NCBI GenBank assembly: GCA_002327985.1
Contig: DCVM01000110.1
Coordinates: 3,810-40,685 of the forward strand
Source: Syntrophaceae bacterium UBA2188
Lineage (GTDB): Bacteria; Desulfobacterota; BSN033; UBA1163
DNA length: 36,876 nt
Direction: 5' to 3'
The notes under the pieces are model-generated. The model saw only the letters and a list, made by a program, of their open reading frames with translations. It was not told where the DNA came from and searched no databases. Of the stretch, positions 16,448-22,888 are shown in pieces; the stretch's first letter is position 1, and the number at the start of each line of letters is the position of its first letter. Position numbers and translations under genes: made by a program.

Positions 16448-17630
16448 TTTTCAGCCTCTCTAAAAAGTCAGGGATGGCTGAGGTGACACGGCTCCAATTT
16501 GGAATAAGAGGAATGCTAAGAGGGTCCTCCACAAAGGCTTTACTCGCCAATTCGATCCCTTTGGTGAAGGTATCCACTGCAACTCCTTCCTCATGACGAT
16601 CAAAATCGAGGCCATTAATAGCAGCGTCATCGTGATATTTAGTAATCGCCTCCTGAGCTGTCCTCAAATAAGTCGCCTTGAGTGTTTTTAATAGACTTTC
16701 TGAAAGATCAACTCCTTCACTGGCCAGATTTCGGAAAAGATTCTTTGTAATGTCCGTCGACATTCTCAAAAGCCCTCTACTCGGGTCGTCCGGAGAAAGC
16801 TCCTGATGTTTATGCTCATAATTCTCAGTCAAATCGACCTGACAGATTCGTCTCAGGGAGCAGTTGCGGAAAACTTCTGAAAGGACTCCAACTTCCAGTC
16901 CCCAATCCCAGGGAATCCGATTAATTCTTACTAAGTCCGCAATCATTGAAAATTCTCCTGCTAAAGGATATCGGAAACTGTCCAGATAAACTAAAAAGGG
17001 GAGGTATCCTAACAGCCGCTCCAGAGACCTGATGAGAGGGGTTACAAAGAGTCGGGTAACCCTCCCATGCATTTTATTGGTCACCCGAGCATAGTATCCT
17101 TTGCAGAATTCATATCCTAAATTGGGGTTGACTACGGGGTAGACTAAACGGGCTAAAAACTCTAAATCATAATTGAGAATATCGCAATCGTGTAGGGCAA
17201 TCACGTCACTTTTTTCGCTCGCTAAGACATAACCAAAGGCCATCCAGGTGGAACGGCCCTTTCCATCTTCTCCCGCTGAGATATCATTTTTGTTTAATGT
17301 ATCATAAAGCGACTGAACCCTTGGTCCATCGTTCCAAACAATAATCGTTTCCTGGGGGAGGACCGAAAAAAAATCCCTGGCATGATCGAACTCTTTTTGT
17401 TCTGCCTTTCCCAGGGTGATAATGACCTGATTGATATATTTTACCCTCTTAATCTCAGAGACGATTGTTTTAAGGGCTTTCTCTTTGAGTTCGGAATAGA
17501 GGGAGGGTAGAACGAGCGCTATGGGATTATACCTTGAATAGAACTCGAGCTCCATTTCGATCCGTTCGAGGTTCATTTTTTTTAAATGGTGAAGTGTGGT
17601 GATCACTCCTGGCTGAAAGAAATCGCTCAT
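16422..17630 (-). CDS. gpgS: glucosyl-3-phosphoglycerate synthase (GT81-type)
   Basis: A 402-residue cytoplasmic glycosyltransferase resembling the GpgS enzymes described from Persephonella and Methanococcoides. Landmarks are GKGR (123-126), the metal motif HDCDI (147-151), KGYYARVT (177-184), PLAGEF (222-227), GLEVG (244-248) and YEHKHQ (271-276). It would transfer glucose from a nucleotide donor to 3-phosphoglycerate, the first step to glucosylglycerate, a compatible solute used under salt stress or nitrogen limitation. The start at 17628-17630 has AGAGGT 6 nt upstream; the frame extends 10 codons further without a ribosome site. Its end overlaps the phosphatase gene by 26 nt. Glucosyl rather than mannosyl specificity is inferred from the GT81-like motifs. 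Confidence 0.82.
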   Translation of the reverse strand: MSDFFQPGVITTLHHLKKMNLERIEMELEFYSRYNPIALVLPSLYSELKEKALKTIVSEIKRVKYINQVIITLGKAEQKEFDHARDFFSVLPQETIIVWNDGPRVQSLYDTLNKNDISAGEDGKGRSTWMAFGYVLASEKSDVIALHDCDILNYDLEFLARLVYPVVNPNLGYEFCKGYYARVTNKMHGRVTRLFVTPLIRSLERLLGYLPFLVYLDSFRYPLAGEFSMIADLVRINRIPWDWGLEVGVLSEVFRNCSLRRICQVDLTENYEHKHQELSPDDPSRGLLRMSTDITKNLFRNLASEGVDLSESLLKTLKATYLRTAQEAITKYHDDAAINGLDFDRHEEGVAVDTFTKGIELASKAFVEDPLSIPLIPNWSRVTSAIPDFLERLKNAVDDDNT

Positions 17631-17669
17631 GGTTGGACCTCTTTTCTTGACGCCGACCATCCATGATTC

Positions 17670-17888
17670 TCAGGATGGTCCCTCATCATCTTTAAGGATT
17701 TGTTTAAATTTTTCTCCAGAGGAAGTTGAAATCTCAAAGACATTTCTCGTGGGAGATCGGATTTCAAAAGGCTTTCCACATAAACATTGGCTCATCAGAA
17801 CCTTGCTGGTCGTTTGCTGAAGAAGGCTCTCCACCCTTTTGATACTCATCACTGTCTGGCCACATGCAGGGCATCTCATCTCTTCCAT
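17670..17888 (-). CDS. small cysteine-rich (zinc-ribbon-like) hypothetical protein
   Basis: A 72-residue protein opening MEEMRCPACG and carrying a second pair CLCGKPF about 30 residues later. The spacing C-x2-C ... C-x-C resembles a treble-clef or zinc-ribbon knuckle, but the rest of the protein has no family I know. GAGGGAG lies about 9 nt before the ATG, which supports translation. It sits 40 nt upstream of gpgS and 94 nt downstream of a response-regulator gene. A regulatory or nucleic-acid-binding role is possible; nothing in the sequence proves it. Confidence 0.65.
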   Translation of the reverse strand: MEEMRCPACGQTVMSIKRVESLLQQTTSKVLMSQCLCGKPFEIRSPTRNVFEISTSSGEKFKQILKDDEGPS

Positions 17889-17982
17889 GTTCTTCGCTCC
17901 CTCAATCCCAACCCCTTATTGGTGAAGGGGACGCTCTGGCTTCCCGGAATATTTACCCGCCTGCCCACGCTCTCGTTCCCTC

Positions 17983-18366
17983 TTATTTTTGTTCCTTCGA
18001 AGAGACCACCTCATGAATCAATGTCTTGAGCTTATGGAAATGGATCGGTTTTTCTAAATAGCTATTCGCCCCTCTCGCCAATGCCCTGAGACGGATTTCT
18101 TCGCTCCCAAAGGCGGTAATCACAATGATAGGAACATCGGGCTGAAGTTTTTTAATTCCTGGAAGAATATCTAATCCAGTCAGACCCGGCATCCGAATAT
18201 CGGTGATCACCAAATCAAAAGATTCTCTGACCAGTTTGCGAAAGGCTTCTGACCCATTATTGACAGAATCGGTCTGATACCCCTCCTCTTCAATCATATC
18301 CTGTAACAACGCCCTCATTTGTTCGTCATCTTCAACGATCAAAATTTGTTTTTTACCATCCTTCAT
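17983..18366 (-). CDS. single-domain response regulator (CheY-like receiver)
   Basis: A 127-residue receiver with no output domain. It has the acidic pair EDD (residues 12-14), the phosphoacceptor Asp56 in VITDIRMPG, the conserved Thr in ITAFGS and the Lys in YLEKPIHF. It can accept phosphate from a histidine kinase and act by protein contact or in a phosphorelay. The ATG at 18364-18366 follows a GGGG tract at 7 nt spacing; a TTG four codons upstream is less likely. It is transcribed in the same direction as hflKC upstream and gpgS downstream. Possible partners in the window are the orphan kinase at 11039 or a kinase elsewhere. Confidence 0.9.
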   Translation of the reverse strand: MKDGKKQILIVEDDEQMRALLQDMIEEEGYQTDSVNNGSEAFRKLVRESFDLVITDIRMPGLTGLDILPGIKKLQPDVPIIVITAFGSEEIRLRALARGANSYLEKPIHFHKLKTLIHEVVSSKEQK

Positions 18367-18454
18367 GAAACACCCCAAGGAGAAATCCAGTCATTTAAAG
18401 TAAACTCCGTTATAAATTTTTCATGATTAACCAGGAGTTCCCATGGCACACCTA

Positions 18455-18469
18455 TTTCTAACGGGGTAA
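18455..18469. repeat. copy of the TTTCTAAYGGGGTAA motif
   Basis: The plus strand reads TTTCTAACGGGGTAA here, 14 of 15 identical to the right arm of the hairpin at 22574-22614. It lies between hflC and the response-regulator gene. A mirrored arm is not present here, so it may be a half-site or a decayed repeat. Confidence 0.45.
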
Positions 18470-18477
18470 TCTATTTC

Positions 18478-19347
18478 TTATTTGTTAGAGGATCGAGGGC
18501 TCCTGAAATATTTAAGAAGTTCAGAATCCGATTCAAGGAGAATCGTCGTCTTTCCCTCAAAAAGTTTTTCATAAGTCTGGAGTCTTCTGAGGAATGAATA
18601 GAATTCTGCGTCCTGCTCATAGGAAGAGGCGTAAATCTCTGTGGCACGGCCATCCCCTTCGCCGAAAAGTTTCATCTGCTGTTGATAAGCCTTGGCCAGA
18701 ATAATTTCTTTCTCTTTGTCGGTTTCGGCCTTGATCTCCCGAGATCGCTCTTCTCCCTCGGCCCGGTATCGCTTGGCAATTCGGTGACGTTCTGCCTGCA
18801 TGCGGGCATAGACGCTGGCCTGGACGTCTTTTGGAAGATCGGCCCGTTTGATTCGTACATCGATGATCTTGATGCCAAACCGTTTTGCCTGTTCATGGGC
18901 GTCTTTGGCCACGGTCTCGACGATCTTTTCCCTTTCCTCCCTTATGAACCCTATAAAGGTGTGCGTTGCAATCTCCTGTCTCAACCGGGCAACCAGGATA
19001 TCCTCCAACCGGGCCAGCGCCCCTGCCTCTGTTCTGACACTTCTGTAAAATTCTAAGGGGTCTTCAATTTTCCATCGGGAGACATGATCCACCACCACTC
19101 TCTTTTTATCAAGGGTAATGTATTCAACAGCCACGGCATCCGTTGTCAGAACCCTTTTCTCAAAGAGATGCAAAGTTTGAATGATTGGAATCTTGAAATT
19201 TAACCCAGGTTCTCGAATGGTTCGGATATATTTCCCAAATTGCGTGATGATGGCCTGCTCCTTCTCATCAATAGTGAATGTCACACTCGATAAAAGGATA
19301 AAACCGATCAAAATTAAAATGAACGTGATGACCTTTTTCGTTCCCAT
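18478..19347 (-). CDS. hflC: HflC, SPFH/band 7 protein, FtsH protease modulator subunit
   Basis: A 289-residue protein with one N-terminal membrane anchor (about residues 5-25), an SPFH/band 7 domain beginning TIDEKEQAIITQFGK, and a helical C-terminal region with RIKRADLP...VYARMQAERHRIAKRYRAEGEERSREI, the HflC hallmark. HflC forms a cage with HflK around the FtsH protease in the inner membrane and limits access of substrates. The ATG follows AGGAG at 10 nt, within the end of hflK; the gap between the genes is 6 nt. The C-terminus ends shortly after a short charged tail, as in other bacterial HflC. Confidence 0.95.
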   Translation of the reverse strand: MGTKKVITFILILIGFILLSSVTFTIDEKEQAIITQFGKYIRTIREPGLNFKIPIIQTLHLFEKRVLTTDAVAVEYITLDKKRVVVDHVSRWKIEDPLEFYRSVRTEAGALARLEDILVARLRQEIATHTFIGFIREEREKIVETVAKDAHEQAKRFGIKIIDVRIKRADLPKDVQASVYARMQAERHRIAKRYRAEGEERSREIKAETDKEKEIILAKAYQQQMKLFGEGDGRATEIYASSYEQDAEFYSFLRRLQTYEKLFEGKTTILLESDSELLKYFRSPRSSNK

Positions 19348-19353
19348 GGCTAT

Positions 19354-20412
19354 TTACTCCTTCTTATCTTCCTTATCTTCTTTGGGTGCAATCGTCATCT
19401 CTCTCAAGGGAAGCCACTTCAAGACAGAGCCCTTCCCCTCCGGAGGTAAAATATATTTTTCTCTCCCGGGCAGGACTTTATCTAAAGTCTCCAAATATAG
19501 ACGCTCCCTCGTCACCTCTTTGGCCTTTCGATAAGCCTTGAGCACGTCCAAAAATTTTGTGGCATCTCCTTGGGCTCGAATGACTCTTTGCTCTTTATAT
19601 GCCTCTGCACTCCGAATCATCTGGGCTACTTCACCTCTTGCTTTTGGGATGATGTCCTCCCGGTATCCCTCTGCTTCTCGCATCAGACGCTCTCGATCTT
19701 CCCATGCCCTGACCACATCGTGAAAAGCGTCCTTCACCTCTTCGGGCGGGTCAACCACCAGGAGTCTGGCCTCTGTCACCATCAATCCGGTTTGGTATTC
19801 GTCCAAAAGAGATTGAAGGTATTTTTTTATCTCATCCTGGACAACCACCCTTCCTTCGGTCATCGTATAATCGATGGTATTTCTACCCACCACACTTCGA
19901 AGGGCCACCTCCGCAGAGGTCTTTAAGGCTACCTCAGATTCCCTCACCCGAAAGAGGAATTGGGAAGGGTCCTTCACAACGTATTGAACAAAGAGTTGGG
20001 CATCTACGATGTTTTCGTCTCCAGTGAGCATCAGGGCCTCTTTGTGCTCAGGTCTGGACTTTCCTGTATATGGATCTGTTCTCAAGCCGATCTCAGCCCT
20101 ACGGACTTTGGCTAGATGAACCACCTCACGGGTCTGAATAGGCCAGGGAAGACGATATCTCAGCCCTGGGGATGTTTGATCCACTTCCTTCCCAAATTGG
20201 CGAATCACCCCCATCTCCCCTGGTCCAACAATATAGATTCCCGATGCCAACCAAATCACAATGACAATGGCTAAGAGGATTAATAAAATTCTATTTCCTC
20301 CCCATCGGGACAGTTTTTCCTGAATCTTTACAGCAAGATCATCTATCGAAGGGCCGCGGTAGCCTTGTCCTTCGCTCCCTCTAATAAATTCATCATCATC
20401 TTTCCAGGACAT
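19354..20412 (-). CDS. hflK: HflK, SPFH/band 7 protein, FtsH protease modulator subunit
   Basis: A 352-residue protein starting MSWKDDDEF, with a glycine-containing cytoplasmic N-terminus, one membrane helix (about residues 41-61), then the SPFH domain (VGPGEMGVIRQFGKE onward) with HflK-type features such as LTGDENIVDAQLFVQYVVKDP and LLDEYQTGLMVTEARL. It pairs with HflC. The start is fixed by AAGGAGG 5 nt before the ATG at 20410-20412; the frame continues 21 codons upstream but that part reads through a terminator-like hairpin. Downstream hflC follows after 6 nt. Confidence 0.95.
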   Translation of the reverse strand: MSWKDDDEFIRGSEGQGYRGPSIDDLAVKIQEKLSRWGGNRILLILLAIVIVIWLASGIYIVGPGEMGVIRQFGKEVDQTSPGLRYRLPWPIQTREVVHLAKVRRAEIGLRTDPYTGKSRPEHKEALMLTGDENIVDAQLFVQYVVKDPSQFLFRVRESEVALKTSAEVALRSVVGRNTIDYTMTEGRVVVQDEIKKYLQSLLDEYQTGLMVTEARLLVVDPPEEVKDAFHDVVRAWEDRERLMREAEGYREDIIPKARGEVAQMIRSAEAYKEQRVIRAQGDATKFLDVLKAYRKAKEVTRERLYLETLDKVLPGREKYILPPEGKGSVLKWLPLREMTIAPKEDKEDKKE

Positions 20413-20450
20413 CGTTTCCTCCTTAAAAATGAAATTAACGTCATTAAATA

Positions 20451-20475
20451 AAAGCAAAAAGAATGCCGAAGGCAT
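20451..20475 (-). terminator. possible intrinsic terminator between treT and hflK
   Basis: On the minus strand ATGCC-TTC-GGCAT forms a 5-bp hairpin (20463-20475) followed at once by TTCTTTTTGCTTTT. It lies 125 nt after the treT stop and 39 nt before hflK. The stem is short, so termination may be weak. Confidence 0.4.
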
Positions 20476-20515
20476 GGAAATAAATTTATTAAAAATTTCA
20501 ATTGGTTAGGACTTA

Positions 20516-20578
20516 TTATAAAAGATTCGAAGAATCTAAATAGAGGGCATAAAGAGACAGCCTGTGGCAAAATAGGAC
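20516..20578 (-). repeat. copy 1 of a 62-63 nt intergenic element
   Basis: Located 22 nt after the treT stop. It aligns over its full length with 22808-22869. On the minus strand both copies begin GTCCTATTTTGCC, contain ACA and CTGT or CACTGT, then a C-rich patch, TTTAGATT or a variant of it, and end in TTTTATAA. Copy 1 also holds AGATTC-GAA-GAATCT, a small hairpin. Function unknown. Confidence 0.6.
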
Positions 20579-20600
20579 ATTCAGGATCGCAAAGATTTAT

Positions 20601-21830
20601 TTAAAGAGGAATAATCCTCTCCCCGGGATGGAAGAGAATGTGAAAGAGCAGAAGATAACGCCTTATTTTTCGAGTAATCAGAAATTCTTCCTTGACATAT
20701 TCATGGCCATACTCACCCAATTTTTTTGCAGCTTCAGGGTGGCTGAGGAGGTAGCGAATTTGATACGCCGCTCCCTCTGTGGAATAGATAAGGCTCCCCG
20801 TCAAATTGGGAATAATCTGAGCAGGGATCCCCCCTACGGCGCTTCCAATGACAGGTTTCTTTTTCCATAATGCCTCTGAAACAGTTAACCCAAAACCTTC
20901 TCTAATGGATTTCTGAAGAATGATCGTGGAGGCCCTCTGGAGGGCATTGATGTCAAGAGAACTGGTGGGAGGGAGCACGATAATATGGATGTCTGGGTCT
21001 TGTTTTGCCTCGGTCCGAACTTCGTTGAGAACCAACTCGCTTTCCGGATCATCACTGGCCCCCCCTCCAGCTAAGACCAACCGGCAATCCGTATAGTGTT
21101 TTGCCATTCGATAGGCCTTGATGACTCCAACAGGGTCTTTAAGGCGATCAAATCTGGAAATCTGAGTGATCATCGGTTTGTCTCGGGGAAGTTGAAAGCG
21201 GTCCAACACCTGGTCAATGAATTCCGGCTCAAGCTCCCTATTCTTATCCGATAAAGGATCGATGGAAGGGAAAAAAAGAAATTGTGGGATGGGGAGTCTT
21301 TTTGAAAACCGTGGCGAAGAGAAAAGTGCGGCATCAAACTGCTCCACATATCCTTTTAGAAAATTCCATGCCTCCTCGACGGGATGGGAGACATCAATAT
21401 GACATCTCCAAACCCACTTCGCATGCGTTCGATCTTTCGCTTCAATAAAGACAATCGGTTGTGGATCATGGATGACAATGATATCCTGATCCAGGTCGGT
21501 GTTCTTTATATTTTCCTGACTCACCTCCAAAAAGATTTCCTTCATTCTTTGGGTAAGAGGGGCGGCTTCTCCATGAAGGGCATTATGAATGCTCTTTGTC
21601 ACAATGAAAAAATCCTCTCCTCCTTTGATCACCTCCCATTGGATTTGAATGCCCAGTTCATCCAATAAGGGGACCAGCTGATGTAGAATTTCTGCAACCC
21701 CTCCACCGATGGCGGTGGAATTAACCATCTTTACCCGTTTCCCCTTCAATCCTTCTGCTAAAAGATAGAGTTCCTCTAAGGTCTGATGGCCAACGATTGG
21801 CTCGTAATCCATTAAATGGGTGGATGACAT
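20601..21830 (-). CDS. treT: trehalose synthase TreT (GT4 trehalose glycosyltransferring synthase)
   Basis: A 409-residue GT-B enzyme resembling TreT of Thermococcus/Pyrococcus, which joins NDP-glucose and glucose to trehalose in one step. Features: the N-terminal loop NSTAIGGGVAEILH (about 37-50), the acceptor-domain phrase WRCHIDVSHP, FFPSIDPLSDKN, the donor-domain ITQISRFDRLKDPVGVI, and IREGFGLTVSEALWKKKPVIGSAVGG with the nucleotide-sugar-binding E-x7-E pattern. No signal peptide. The ATG at 21828-21830 has GAGGAG about 10 nt upstream and overlaps the end of the DUF5752 gene by 19 nt, so both are likely translated together. Trehalose is a compatible solute, consistent with gpgS nearby. Donor preference (ADP or UDP) cannot be told. 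Confidence 0.88.
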   Translation of the reverse strand: MSSTHLMDYEPIVGHQTLEELYLLAEGLKGKRVKMVNSTAIGGGVAEILHQLVPLLDELGIQIQWEVIKGGEDFFIVTKSIHNALHGEAAPLTQRMKEIFLEVSQENIKNTDLDQDIIVIHDPQPIVFIEAKDRTHAKWVWRCHIDVSHPVEEAWNFLKGYVEQFDAALFSSPRFSKRLPIPQFLFFPSIDPLSDKNRELEPEFIDQVLDRFQLPRDKPMITQISRFDRLKDPVGVIKAYRMAKHYTDCRLVLAGGGASDDPESELVLNEVRTEAKQDPDIHIIVLPPTSSLDINALQRASTIILQKSIREGFGLTVSEALWKKKPVIGSAVGGIPAQIIPNLTGSLIYSTEGAAYQIRYLLSHPEAAKKLGEYGHEYVKEEFLITRKIRRYLLLFHILFHPGERIIPL

Positions 21831-22480
21831 GAAGGGTTCATCTCCTCCTCAATATAGCGAAGTATCATCGTTCGAATCTCTTCCAGGGTATGAAGATACA
21901 TATCAATGCCTTCGATCCGCTGGGCCAGCCTTTCTTTTTTTAAACTATCCCCAAGCCAATGGGAGAAATCATTGGTATGAATGCCTAATCGAAGTCTTGC
22001 TTCAACTAAGTGATAATGAATGGATCGAATCCCGATCTTCCCAATGAGTTGATAAAAATCTTCTAACCCTCCTGCCCTATCACGGGTAGGCATCACCACG
22101 CTGACCGACTGGCAGAAAAAGAAAGGGGTCTTACCGATGCGTTTTCCACATTGAGGATACGCTTTAAGATGATCCTCGATGATCTGGATCATCGATTCCC
22201 GCAATGCTCTGAGGGTGACAAAATCCCTGACATCCAAAGATCCTAATCTTTCTGCCAGGACCTCTTCGTCCTGAGAATTGGAAATCCATTGGGCAAAATC
22301 AGAATGATACTTCTCGATCGCAAAGTGTCGTTCCCGGTAACTCTGGAAAACATGGTAAAAAATGGCCGAACCTGTACATCGCTTCAACAGGGCGACCAGT
22401 TCCTCTAAGGTATTGGCTTTCTCCCCAGTCAATTCGACCAGATTGGATGAGGTGTAGAAATAAAACGGATTGGTTCCCAT
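21812..22480 (-). CDS. DUF5752 family protein with two internal repeats
   Basis: A 222-residue protein of no known biochemical function that belongs, as I recall it, to the DUF5752 family often seen beside TreT-type glycosyltransferases. It consists of two related halves (about 5-103 and 118-213). Both contain FYHVF/HYHL-type segments followed by H-x-x-D-F-x-x-W (residues 59-65 with HSDFAQW; 168-175 with HTNDFSHW) and an E-x-L-A-x-R-I/L-x-x-D stretch ending in a helix rich in isoleucine and charged residues. The conserved His and Asp positions could bind metal or a sugar phosphate. Cytoplasmic, no signal peptide. The ATG at 22478-22480 has AGGAGG 13 nt upstream, a long spacing; a GTG at 22510 is the alternative. 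It overlaps treT by 19 nt. Confidence 0.8.
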   Translation of the reverse strand: MGTNPFYFYTSSNLVELTGEKANTLEELVALLKRCTGSAIFYHVFQSYRERHFAIEKYHSDFAQWISNSQDEEVLAERLGSLDVRDFVTLRALRESMIQIIEDHLKAYPQCGKRIGKTPFFFCQSVSVVMPTRDRAGGLEDFYQLIGKIGIRSIHYHLVEARLRLGIHTNDFSHWLGDSLKKERLAQRIEGIDMYLHTLEEIRTMILRYIEEEMNPSCHPPI

Positions 22481-22573
22481 GCCGTTTTGATGGCCTCCTG
22501 AAACCTTCACCTTTCTATGCCCTACCTATTCGGCAGAAATGTTTTTCTACAACCATAGGGATCTTGGTGGTCG

Positions 22574-22614
22574 TTTACCCCATTAGAAATTCTTCTCCTT
22601 TCTAATGGGGTAAA
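22574..22614. repeat. perfect 16-bp hairpin with 9-nt loop
   Basis: TTTACCCCATTAGAAA (22574-22589) is exactly mirrored by TTTCTAATGGGGTAAA (22599-22614). Neither side is followed by a T tract in the reading direction of the neighbouring genes, so it is not a standard terminator. A close copy of one arm occurs at 18455-18469. Confidence 0.75.
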
Positions 22615-22615
22615 A

Positions 22616-22710
22616 ATTGAAGGAGGCATTGGGTCAAGGATAGGGGGGGGTCCCAATAAATTCATTCTCAGTTTTGGGAGATGAATTATCCTAACCCAGC
22701 CTCCTTCAAT
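22616..22710. repeat. long imperfect inverted repeat, probable RNA stem in the DUF5752-treT leader
   Basis: The outer 12 bp are perfect (ATTGAAGGAGGC at 22616-22627 against GCCTCCTTCAAT at 22699-22710). The fold continues inward through GGGT..AGGAT pairs with small bulges and an AATTCAT/ATGAATT pair. The total stem approaches 30 bp. It is contiguous with the 16-bp hairpin at 22574-22614, so the two form a tandem structure. Confidence 0.7.
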
Positions 22711-22748
22711 ACTTGTCTCCTTTTAAGGTTCCAGTAAAAAAGGACAAA

Positions 22749-22763
22749 GCAAAAAAAATACCA
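22749..22763 (-). promoter_or_regulatory. possible sigma-54 promoter of DUF5752-treT
   Basis: The minus strand reads TGGTA followed by eight T and then GC: GG at 22762-22761 and GC at 22750-22749, exactly 10 nt apart as required by sigma-54. TGG and TTGC agree with the consensus; the C of CAC is replaced by T. Predicted start near 22737, leaving a leader of about 255 nt. A sigma-54 activator gene ends 125 nt upstream, which makes regulation by it plausible. Confidence 0.45.
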
Positions 22764-22807
22764 AAGGGAATTATTAAATTCTTTTCCATATTCAATGGGT
22801 TGGATTT

Positions 22808-22869
22808 TTATAAAAATTTTAAAAATCTAAAAAAGGGGAGAAATGAAACAGTGTGGGGCAAAATAGGAC
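22808..22869 (-). repeat. copy 2 of a 62-63 nt intergenic element
   Basis: It lies 19 nt after the stop of the NtrC-type gene and aligns with the element at 20516-20578, sharing GTCCTATTTTGCC at one end and TTATAAAA (plus-strand reading) at the other, with short gaps between. Both copies sit at nearly the same distance from the upstream stop codon and point towards the next gene. Confidence 0.6.
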
Positions 22870-22888
22870 GGTAAGTTTGAAGAAAATT

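Larger units (their letters stand above)
22481..22888. other. intergenic regulatory region between the ntrC-type gene and DUF5752-treT
   Basis: The gap of about 410 nt has no gene. Read on the minus strand in order it contains the 62-nt element (22808-22869), an A/T-rich stretch, a sigma-54-like promoter (22749-22763), then two adjacent hairpins (22616-22710 and 22574-22614) and the translation start region. A very short frame (TTG at 22710, seven codons) with an AAAGGAG tract before it lies in the first arm of the large hairpin; whether it is translated is unknown. Confidence 0.6.

Noticed and set aside
20516..20578. Repeated element read as a sigma-54 promoter
   Set aside because: TTTTGCC looks like a -12 box, but no GG lies at the required 10-nt spacing in either copy.
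22574..22614. 16-bp hairpin as an intrinsic terminator
   Set aside because: No T tract on either side in the relevant direction; it also lies far (275 nt) from the upstream stop and close to the next start.
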